From the NCBI GenBank assembly GCA_040005555.1, contig JBDTYT010000078.1, forward strand, positions 1-7,766: a stretch of 7,766 bases of DNA, written 5' to 3'. Source of the stretch: JBDTYT01 sp040005555. Lineage in GTDB: Bacteria > Actinomycetota > UBA4738 > HRBIN12. The notes beneath the pieces are model-generated. The model did not search any database and was not told the origin of the DNA. It was given only the letters and a program-made list of their open reading frames with translations. The translations under genes were made by a program, and so were the position numbers. Below are positions 1-4,852 of the stretch, one piece after another. How positions within the stretch are numbered: the first letter of the stretch is position 1; every line of letters begins with the position of its first letter.

Positions 1-1763
1 ACACGCTCGAGGGTCACTACCGCGACATGTGCGACATCGAGTTCACGATCGAGAAGGGCAAGCTCTGGATCTTGCAGACGCGCATCGGCAAGCGCACCGC
101 GTTCGCCGAGTGGGTGATGGCGTCCGACATGCTCGACGAAGGGCTCATCGATGAGGACACGGCGCTCCTTCGCGTCGACGCGAACCGCCTCGAGGAGCTG
201 TTCAAACGGACCGTCGACGCGAAGGACGCCGATCCCATCGCGACCGGACTGAACGCGTCGCCGGGTGCCGCCACCGGTACGGTGGTCTTCACCGCCGACG
301 AGGCGCAGGAGCGTGCGAGGTCGGGGGACAAGGTCATCCTCGTTCGGCGCGAGACGACGCCTGACGACTACCACGGCATGATTGCCTCCCAGGGGATCCT
401 CACGAGCGCAGGCGGGACGAACTCGCATGCCGCGGTCGTGGCCCGGGGCGAGGGCATCCCCGCCGTGTGCGGCGCGGACGCGATCAAGATCGACTTCGCA
501 TCGCGTTCGTTCACGGCGAACGGCACGACGGTCAACGAAGGCGACGTCATCACGATCGACGGGTTCACCGGCCGCGTCTACGTGGACCAGCTCCCGCTTG
601 AGGAATCGGTCCTGGAGAAGGCGAGGGCCGGGGACGCGGCGGCTCGCGAGGAGAAGATCTGGAAAGCGTTCGAGCGGCTGATGGCGATCGCGGACGCCCG
701 TCGGCGGCTGCGCGTGCGCGCGAACGCCGACACTCCCGATCAGGCCGAGAACGCTCGCGAGCGCGGTGCGGAGGGCATCGGCCTGTGCCGGACCGAGCAC
801 ATGTTCCTCGGCGAGGAGCGGGTCGGGGCCGTACGCCAGATGATCTTCGCCGTGACCCCCGAGGAGGAGCAAGCAGCCTACGACGTGCTCCTCCCGCTGC
901 AGCGCAACGACTTCGTGGGGATCTTCCGAGCGATGAGCGGACTCCCGGTCACCGTCCGGCTGCTCGATCCGCCGCTGCACGAGTTCTTGCCGAACCAGGT
1001 CGACCTGGCGGTGGAGGTCGCGCTCGGCGAGGCTCGCGGCGATGACGTGAGCGAGCCCAAGCGCGTGCTCCAGAAGGTGAACGAGCTGCACGAGACGAAC
1101 CCGATGCTCGGCTTGCGCGGGGTCCGGCTGGGGATCGTGAAGCCCGGGTTGTACGCCATGCAGGTCCGCGCGATCTGCGAAGCCGCCGCCGCCGCGAAGA
1201 AGGAGGGAGCCGACCCGAGGATCGAGATCATGATCCCGCTCGTCGCGGCCGCCCCCGAGCTCCGCCAGATGCGCGAGGAGCTCGAGCCCGTCGCCCGTGA
1301 TGTGCTCGAGCGTGAGTCGGTCGAGCTCGAGCACCTCGAGTGGGGAACGATGATCGAGCTTCCGCGCGCGGCCGTCACCGCGGCCGAGATCGCGGAGGGG
1401 GCCGACTTCTTCTCGTTCGGGACGAACGATCTCACGCAGACGGCGTTCGGGTTCTCGCGCGATGACATCGGCAAGTTCGTCGGGATGTACGAGGAGCGCA
1501 AGCTCGTCCCCGCGAACCCGTTCGTGACCATCGACCGGGCCGGCGTCGGTCGACTGATGCGGATCGCGTCCGAGGAGGGCAGGGCCGCGAACACGACGCT
1601 GCACCTCGGGATCTGTGGTGAGCACGGCGGCGATCCCGCGAGCGTGGTCTTCTGCCACGAGCTCGGTTTGGACTACGTGAGCTGCTCTCCCTTCCGCGTC
1701 GAGACCGCGCGTCTGGCCGCCGGACAAGCTGCCATAGGAGCCGCAGAGACCGCGTCGAAGTAA
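1..1763 (+). CDS. ppdK: Pyruvate, phosphate dikinase, 5'-truncated by the window edge
   Basis: The enzyme interconverts pyruvate + ATP + Pi and PEP + AMP + PPi in the cytoplasm. The open frame runs from base 3 without a stop, and the codons before the Met at 27 (TLEGHYRD) already match the family, so that Met is internal and the gene begins upstream. Visible in order: the end of the nucleotide-binding region (DIEFTIEKGKLWILQTR); the swivelling phosphohistidine domain with GGTNSHAAVVARG, whose catalytic His is at 426-428; then the PEP/pyruvate TIM barrel with GLCRTEHMF (from 780), PVTVRLLDPPLHEFLP, NPMLGLRGVRLG, GTMIELPRAA and FSFGTNDLTQ. The catalytic Cys lies in GICGEHGGDP at 1614-1616. About 587 residues are present of roughly 870-900 in the family, so the missing part is most of the ATP-grasp domain. 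One oddity is that the usual TSH before the active-site His reads NSH. The ordinary stop is TAA at 1761. Confidence 0.97.
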   Translation, partial: TLEGHYRDMCDIEFTIEKGKLWILQTRIGKRTAFAEWVMASDMLDEGLIDEDTALLRVDANRLEELFKRTVDAKDADPIATGLNASPGAATGTVVFTADEAQERARSGDKVILVRRETTPDDYHGMIASQGILTSAGGTNSHAAVVARGEGIPAVCGADAIKIDFASRSFTANGTTVNEGDVITIDGFTGRVYVDQLPLEESVLEKARAGDAAAREEKIWKAFERLMAIADARRRLRVRANADTPDQAENARERGAEGIGLCRTEHMFLGEERVGAVRQMIFAVTPEEEQAAYDVLLPLQRNDFVGIFRAMSGLPVTVRLLDPPLHEFLPNQVDLAVEVALGEARGDDVSEPKRVLQKVNELHETNPMLGLRGVRLGIVKPGLYAMQVRAICEAAAAAKKEGADPRIEIMIPLVAAAPELRQMREELEPVARDVLERESVELEHLEWGTMIELPRAAVTAAEIAEGADFFSFGTNDLTQTAFGFSRDDIGKFVGMYEERKLVPANPFVTIDRAGVGRLMRIASEEGRAANTTLHLGICGEHGGDPASVVFCHELGLDYVSCSPFRVETARLAAGQAAIGAAETASK

Positions 1764-1768
1764 CGAGA

Positions 1769-1811
1769 GAATCCCCCGCCGTCGGAGCAGGTTCCTCCAT
1801 CCTGGGGATTC
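1769..1811 (+). terminator. Possible terminator hairpin after ppdK
   Basis: GAATCCCC (1769-1776) and GGGGATTC (1804-1811) form a perfect 8-bp inverted repeat beginning 5 bases after the ppdK stop. The 27-base loop contains a smaller stem, GGAG (1784-1787) with CTCC (1795-1798). No U-tract follows. A terminator role is inferred from position only; a long, branched loop is atypical for an intrinsic terminator, so an RNA-processing or 3'-end stability element is equally possible. Confidence 0.4.
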
Positions 1812-1831
1812 GCGCCGCACGCTCGGTCGTC

Positions 1832-1837
1832 TAGGCT
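1832..1837 (+). promoter_or_regulatory. Weak candidate -10 box for the envelope-gene run
   Basis: TAGGCT fits the loose TANNNT actinobacterial -10 pattern and would put the transcription start near 1843-1845, just upstream of the leader hairpin at 1849-1875. No convincing -35 hexamer is seen 16-18 bases upstream. The call rests on position in the 115-base gap after ppdK. Confidence 0.27.
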
Positions 1838-1848
1838 CCTCGCTCTCC

Positions 1849-1875
1849 CCACCTCCCCCGCGGACCAGGAGGTGG
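1849..1875 (+). promoter_or_regulatory. Leader hairpin sequestering the SD of the M15 peptidase gene
   Basis: CCACCTCC (1849-1856) is the exact reverse complement of GGAGGTGG (1868-1875), with an 11-base loop. The right arm contains nearly all of the SD AGGAGG (1867-1872), which sits 6 bases before the GTG start at 1879. If transcription starts near 1844, the folded mRNA would hide the ribosome binding site. The left arm resembles the anti-SD tail of 16S rRNA, as expected for any SD-complementary segment. The pairing is seen directly; translational control is inference. Confidence 0.5.
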
Positions 1876-1878
1876 ACC

Positions 1879-2490
1879 GTGAGCTCTCCGGAGCCCACAG
1901 CTCGATCGCGGCGGTTCGATCGCCTGATGCCGGTTGCGATCGCGGTGGTGTTGGTCGTCGCTCCCGTGCTCGTCGGCTGGCATTGGGCGAAGCTCGGGTG
2001 GCGGGACAAGCATTACAACTACCCGGCGACACCGACCGGTTACGCGCAGATCGTGAATCGATTCGGCCAGCCGTGCAACGCGGACGCGTCGGCGATCTCG
2101 ATGAAGTGGCCCGCGTCCGACAACGGCGTGACGTACACCCCTCGGTTCCACAGGAAGCTTGGCGGATATCCCACCGAGATGGTGTCGAACAAGGGTGGCA
2201 AGTCGACGAACTTGGACAACGACGTATACGGGCACATCCAGAACGCCCATCTCAGCCAGTACACGAAGAGCGGCATCTGGGGGTACCTGTGCCGGTACAT
2301 CGCCGGTACGACGACCTGGAGCACACACGCGTGGGGCATCGCGATCGATATCTCCGCGTCGTACGAGCCGCAGGGCAGCTGCACGAGCACCGTCAACAAG
2401 AACTTCGCCTACATCTTCAAGCAGCACGGGTGGCGCTGGGGGCTCGACTTCTGCGATCCGATGCACTTCCAGTACGCGTTCGGCTACTAG
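1879..2490 (+). CDS. Membrane-anchored M15-family zinc peptidase (VanY/CwlK-like)
   Basis: Predicted to cleave peptidoglycan stem peptides outside the cytoplasmic membrane, as a D,D-carboxypeptidase or L-Ala-D-Glu-type endopeptidase; the exact bond cannot be told from sequence. The GTG start is fixed by AGGAGG six bases upstream. The 203-residue product has a basic N-terminus (RSRRFDR) and one hydrophobic segment at about residues 17-35, either an uncleaved anchor or a signal peptide. The catalytic region carries the M15 pattern: WSTHAWGIAID supplies His150 and Asp157 as metal ligands, and GLDFCDPMHFQ supplies the third ligand His196, with Asp193 in the catalytic-acid position. Four cysteines (66, 138, 168, 192) all lie in the exported part and may form two disulfides. 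It is first of three closely spaced genes for exported products. The M15 superfamily assignment is firm; subfamily and substrate are not. Confidence 0.88.
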   Translation: MSSPEPTARSRRFDRLMPVAIAVVLVVAPVLVGWHWAKLGWRDKHYNYPATPTGYAQIVNRFGQPCNADASAISMKWPASDNGVTYTPRFHRKLGGYPTEMVSNKGGKSTNLDNDVYGHIQNAHLSQYTKSGIWGYLCRYIAGTTTWSTHAWGIAIDISASYEPQGSCTSTVNKNFAYIFKQHGWRWGLDFCDPMHFQYAFGY

Positions 2491-2510
2491 CCCGAGGGAG
2501 GAGCGCAACC

Positions 2511-3014
2511 ATGAAGCGATCGATCGGCACGGCCATGGCGTGGACCGTAGGATTCCTCGCCGTGATGGGGATCTTGGCGTTGATCGGCAGGGCGGCGAGC
2601 AACGCCTCCGGGTCGCCTGCGGCGGTCGGTCCGCGGATGACACCGGACAACGGAGCGGGCGAGCTGTTGGTGCCGGTGGTCGGCGGGGTGTACGGGACGC
2701 GCGATGAAGCCGTCGCGGCGAACGCCTCGATGCAGCTCGGGGACCTCCAGGGGTATTACGTGGTGCCCGTCGCTCAGTTCCAGGGATTCCGCGAAGGGGT
2801 CGGGGTGCCGGGAGACTTCGCCCTCGTGTCCGTGTTCCGAACCGACGAAGGCGCGCAGGAGTTCGCCGAGTTCGTTCAGTCGTTCGGTTACCCGGCCACG
2901 ATCCTCGCGGATCGCGTCCGGAGCCTCGGCGGTCTGTACGCGGGTCTCGGCCAGGAGCGCAACCTCGACGGCACTGGTCCGTTGCTTGGGCCGATCCCGG
3001 AGTCGATGCCGTGA
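2511..3014 (+). CDS. Membrane-anchored protein of unknown function, possible SPOR-like repeats
   Basis: I do not recognise this as a named family. The ATG at 2511 follows a strong SD (AGGGAGGAG, 2495-2503) and lies 20 bases after the peptidase stop, so the two genes are likely co-transcribed. The 167-residue product has one hydrophobic segment at about residues 10-28, then a Gly/Ala/Pro linker to about residue 50. The rest seems to contain two related halves: VYGTRDEAVAANA (60-72) and SVFRTDEGAQEFAEFV (107-122). Each is followed by an aromatic, Val-rich strand-like stretch. The pattern of a strand, then T-x-E-A, then a helix, then a strand ending in GLYAGLGQ recalls SPOR (sporulation-related repeat) domains, which bind glycan strands stripped of peptides. 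This would suit the neighbouring peptidoglycan hydrolase but is only a by-eye resemblance. The gene ends inside the start of the next (GTGA overlap at 3011-3014). Confidence 0.75.
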   Translation: MKRSIGTAMAWTVGFLAVMGILALIGRAASNASGSPAAVGPRMTPDNGAGELLVPVVGGVYGTRDEAVAANASMQLGDLQGYYVVPVAQFQGFREGVGVPGDFALVSVFRTDEGAQEFAEFVQSFGYPATILADRVRSLGGLYAGLGQERNLDGTGPLLGPIPESMP

Positions 3015-3484
3015 GGCGCGGTGCGCCGTCCCGGTTCGCGATCCTCTCCGTGATGGCAGTCACCGTCGCGTGCGGGAGGGGCCCCGGGCCGGGTGGTGCC
3101 GCCACGACCGCCCCGATCACCCCGGATGAGATCGTGACGTGCGAACCGGGTTTCTCTCAGATCGCCGGGTTCGACCAGACGAAGCGCTCCGAGGATCCCT
3201 ACGTCGATCACGTGGGCATCCGCCTCGACCTGGAGGACGCAGACCACCACGAGATCCACTACTTCGCGGGGATCCCCGGCGAGTTTGGCGAGGGACTTCC
3301 CGCCAACGAACAGGTGACGGTGGCCGTCGGGCTCCAGGCGAGTCTGCTCGGGCAGGATACGACGTGGGTGTTGGCGTGGGATGCCTCGGGGCCGTGCGGC
3401 CGGCGAGCGGTACTGGGCGAGGGCCTCACGCATGACGAGTTCCTCGAAACGATCCGGTCGGCCGGGATCATCCCGGCCGAGTGA
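3011..3484 (+). CDS. Putative lipoprotein of unknown function
   Basis: The GTG at 3011 overlaps the previous stop by four bases (GTGA), a classic translational-coupling junction, and GGAG at 2999-3002 is a usable SD. The 157-residue product starts with MRRGAPSRFAILSVMAV and then TVACG, a tolerable lipobox with Cys21 as the lipidated residue (Thr at -3 is permitted but not typical). A Gly/Pro/Ala/Thr-rich spacer covers residues 22-38. The remaining ~115 residues form one compact domain with DHVGIRLDLEDADHHEIHYFAG (His67, 79, 80, 83) and cysteines 44 and 129 that could pair. I recognise no catalytic motif. A start further in, at the Met of position 15, would destroy the signal peptide, so the GTG is preferred. 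It is the last gene of the three-gene exported set, so a cell-envelope role is inferred from context alone. Confidence 0.72.
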   Translation: MRRGAPSRFAILSVMAVTVACGRGPGPGGAATTAPITPDEIVTCEPGFSQIAGFDQTKRSEDPYVDHVGIRLDLEDADHHEIHYFAGIPGEFGEGLPANEQVTVAVGLQASLLGQDTTWVLAWDASGPCGRRAVLGEGLTHDEFLETIRSAGIIPAE

Positions 3485-3500
3485 CCGACGGCATCGTCGG
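3485..3500 (+). terminator. Hairpin directly after the lipoprotein stop
   Basis: CCGACG (3485-3490) and CGTCGG (3495-3500) form a perfect 6-bp stem with a GCAT loop, starting at the base after the TGA. There is no U-tract; the following sequence is GC-rich. It is placed as expected for the end of the three-gene unit, but in such GC-rich DNA a stem this short can arise by chance. Confidence 0.35.
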
Positions 3501-3543
3501 GCTCGGCCCGCGCGAGGAGCAACGGAGCGTCGGGGGGCGCTTG

Positions 3544-3549
3544 TAGATT
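3544..3549 (+). promoter_or_regulatory. Candidate -10 box for a leaderless YdcF-like gene
   Basis: TAGATT ends six bases before the GTG at 3556, which would make the GTG the first transcribed codon. Its TAG is also an in-frame stop, so the coding frame cannot extend further upstream, and no SD is visible. No clear -35 is seen. Confidence 0.4.
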
Positions 3550-3555
3550 GGTTGG

Positions 3556-4164
3556 GTGGGCGCGATCCGCCGCCACCCCATCATCAGCTCGGTCCTCCTT
3601 GTGCTCGTCTGCCTGCTCCCGGTCGTTGGCTTCACCGCGCTCGCGGTTTGGCGTGCGGCGCACACCGATGACGCCAGCCGGATCGAGCACGTCGACGCGA
3701 TCTTGGTGCTCGGGGCGGCCCAGTACAACGGCACCCCGTCGCCCGTGTTCGTGGGCCGGCTCGATCACGCCGTGTTGCTGTATCGGGAGGGGCGGGCGGA
3801 CACCGTGATCGTGCTCGGCGGCTCCGAACCGAGGGACCGGACCACGGAGGCCGCGGCCGGACGCGACTACCTGGTTCAGCACGGTGTTCCCGAAACATCC
3901 GTCATCGCGGAGCCGGTCGGCAACACGACCCTCGAGAGCTTGCGGGCGGCCGCGACCTACATGCACGACCACGACATGCGGAGCGCGTTCCTCGTCTCCG
4001 ATCCGTGGCACAACCTGAGGATCAAGCGGATGGCCGGCGATCTCGGCATCCAAGGGTACGCTTCGGCAACGTGGACGTCGGCGGCGCGCACCGAGGGCAC
4101 GCGCTTCGAGGGGTACCTCCGCGAGACGTTCGCCTACCTCTACTACCGGATCCTCGGCCGCTGA
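3556..4164 (+). CDS. YdcF/SanA-like DUF218 membrane protein
   Basis: A 202-residue product with one N-terminal hydrophobic segment at about residues 9-31, followed by a Rossmann-like DUF218 domain. Family hallmarks are DAILVLGAAQYNGTPSPVF (47-65), GRLDHAVLLYREGRADTVIVLGG (67-89), TEAAAGRDYLVQHGVP with the acidic residue of the conserved loop (97-112), the NTTLESLRAA stretch (123-132) and FLVSDPWHNLR (145-155). Relatives include E. coli SanA, linked to envelope barrier function, and YdcF, which binds S-adenosylmethionine in vitro. The biochemical activity of the family is poorly defined, so none is claimed. GTG 3556 is the only sensible start because an in-frame TAG lies at 3544. It is separated from the lipoprotein gene by 71 bases and has its own possible promoter. 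It converges on the cupredoxin gene. Confidence 0.9.
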   Translation: MGAIRRHPIISSVLLVLVCLLPVVGFTALAVWRAAHTDDASRIEHVDAILVLGAAQYNGTPSPVFVGRLDHAVLLYREGRADTVIVLGGSEPRDRTTEAAAGRDYLVQHGVPETSVIAEPVGNTTLESLRAAATYMHDHDMRSAFLVSDPWHNLRIKRMAGDLGIQGYASATWTSAARTEGTRFEGYLRETFAYLYYRILGR

Positions 4165-4170
4165 TCGCGA

Positions 4171-4192
4171 TCGGTCCCGGCGTCGGGACCGA
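4171..4192. terminator. Perfect hairpin between convergent genes, probable bidirectional terminator
   Basis: TCGGTCCCG (4171-4179) and CGGGACCGA (4184-4192) make a flawless 9-bp stem with a GCGT loop in the 35-base gap between the stops at 4164 (plus) and 4200 (minus). Being symmetrical, it can fold in both transcripts. Neither side has a proper U-tract, so either termination works without one, as is often proposed in high-GC bacteria, or the stem mainly protects 3' ends. Confidence 0.65.
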
Positions 4193-4199
4193 AGACCTC

Positions 4200-4718
4200 T
4201 CAAGTGACGGTGAGCGTACCCTTCATGCCCAACTGCACGTGGAACTTGCAGAAGAACTCGTACGTGCCGGGTTGAAGGTCGATCGTCACGTCTTGGGATC
4301 CGAGCGGGTCGTTCGTGATGTCGACGCTCATCCCCTTGACCGTGAAGTTGTGCGGCGTGCCCGCGTTCCCGTTCTTGATCGTGATCGTTTCGCCGCTACC
4401 CACGGTGAACGTGGCCGGGTCGAACGAGTAGTTGTCTTGTTGGATCGTCATGACAGAGTTGCCGCTCGGCTGTGACCCTCCGCTCGAGCCCATCGCCCCG
4501 TTCCCACCGCCGCCCTTGCCGTACCCGCCGCCGCCGCCGTACCCGCCGCCGTATGCACCGCCCCCGCTCGAGCCGCTCGAGCCCTGGGAACCGCTACTGC
4601 CGGTGGTGCCTCCTCCGGCGGAGGGCCCCGAGTTGTCGCTCTTCCCGCAAGCGGCCGCGAGCATGAGGAGGGCAGCGATCGCCACCGCGAGCTTCGCTCC
4701 GAGCCGGTCGGTGCTCAT
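4200..4718 (-). CDS. Cupredoxin (plastocyanin-like) lipoprotein
   Basis: Predicted blue-copper electron carrier tethered to the outer face of the cytoplasmic membrane. The ATG at 4718 is chosen because AGGAGG (4724-4729) precedes it by five bases and the product then opens with a good lipoprotein signal: MSTDRLGAKL, a hydrophobic core, and LAAAC with Cys24 as the lipidation site. The frame stays open further upstream into the dgt gene, but that part is arginine-rich and not credible. Residues 26-89 are a low-complexity Gly/Ser linker with a Gly/Tyr-rich core (53-74). Residues 90-172 form the cupredoxin fold with all four type-1 copper ligands: His123 (TPHNF), then Cys157, His160 and Met165 in FFCKFHVQLGMKG (C-x2-H-x4-M). 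The 172-residue length is normal for a one-domain cupredoxin plus linker. The electron partner is unknown; no oxidase or heme gene is in the window. Confidence 0.92.
   Translation of the reverse strand: MSTDRLGAKLAVAIAALLMLAAACGKSDNSGPSAGGGTTGSSGSQGSSGSSGGGAYGGGYGGGGGYGKGGGGNGAMGSSGGSQPSGNSVMTIQQDNYSFDPATFTVGSGETITIKNGNAGTPHNFTVKGMSVDITNDPLGSQDVTIDLQPGTYEFFCKFHVQLGMKGTLTVT
4452..4643 (-). repeat. Low-complexity Gly/Ser/Tyr linker-coding tract
   Basis: This stretch encodes residues 26-89 of the cupredoxin lipoprotein. On the plus strand it appears as repeated CCGCCG / TACCCGCCGCC units (mainly 4505-4565), a degenerate triplet-type repeat that could vary in length by slippage in steps of three without breaking the frame. 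It links the lipid anchor to the copper domain. Confidence 0.7.
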
Positions 4719-4751
4719 GTGATCCTCCTGTCGACGTCTGAGAGGCAGTAC

Positions 4752-4793
4752 GGCCGAGGGGCTCGCGCGGCCTCCCGAGGCCTGGGCCGAGGG
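4752..4793. promoter_or_regulatory. Operator-like cluster in the divergent cupredoxin/dgt gap
   Basis: The 134-base gap between the divergent starts holds the dyad GGCCTCCCGAGGCC (4769-4782), with identical 9-base direct repeats GGCCGAGGG on either side (4752-4760 and 4785-4793, 33 bases apart start to start, about three helical turns). AGGCCT occurs again at 4815-4820, just before the dgt promoter. Such symmetry fits a repressor or activator site for the cupredoxin gene, but no known operator is recognised and GC-rich chance matches are possible. I see no clear minus-strand -10/-35 pair for the cupredoxin gene. Confidence 0.35.
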
Positions 4794-4818
4794 ACGGACG
4801 TGGGGCCGGATCCAAGGC

Positions 4819-4846
4819 CTGACCTGTCGGCACCCCGAGCTAGTAT
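4819..4846 (+). promoter_or_regulatory. Promoter of the leaderless dgt-dnaG unit
   Basis: CTGACC (4819-4824, four of six matches to TTGACA) and TAGTAT (4841-4846) are 16 bases apart. The predicted transcription start falls on or next to the GTG at 4853. The absence of any SD and the in-frame TAG inside the -10 box both support a leaderless mRNA. Confidence 0.6.
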
Positions 4847-4852
4847 GCGCGT

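Noticed and set aside
27..29. Met codon as the start of the ppdK gene.
   Set aside because: Codons before it are conserved PPDK sequence and the catalytic domains upstream would be missing; it is an internal Met of a gene entering from the left.
1285..1345. Cluster of CTCGAG-type hexamers resembling a repeat.
   Set aside because: It is explained by runs of Leu-Glu codons in ppdK, with preferred CTC and GAG codons.
1872..3014. Extended upstream frame leading into the 2511 gene, giving a 380-residue product.
   Set aside because: The first part is an out-of-frame reading of the M15 gene, rich in Arg; the ATG at 2511 has a strong SD and begins a membrane anchor.
1831..3120. Long open frame on the minus strand (429 codons) opposite the exported cassette.
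   Set aside because: Composition is Arg/Pro/Ala-rich, typical of the antisense of GC-rich genes; three coherent plus-strand genes with SDs and signal sequences occupy the same bases.
3259..4203. Minus-strand open frame of 314 codons opposite the lipoprotein and YdcF-like genes.
   Set aside because: Shadow frame with no recognisable motif; it runs across an intergenic hairpin and opposes a clear DUF218 domain.
4505..4565. Proline-rich plus-strand frame (PPPPPYPPP) as a separate protein.
   Set aside because: It is the complement of the Gly-rich linker codons of the cupredoxin gene, with no start signal of its own.
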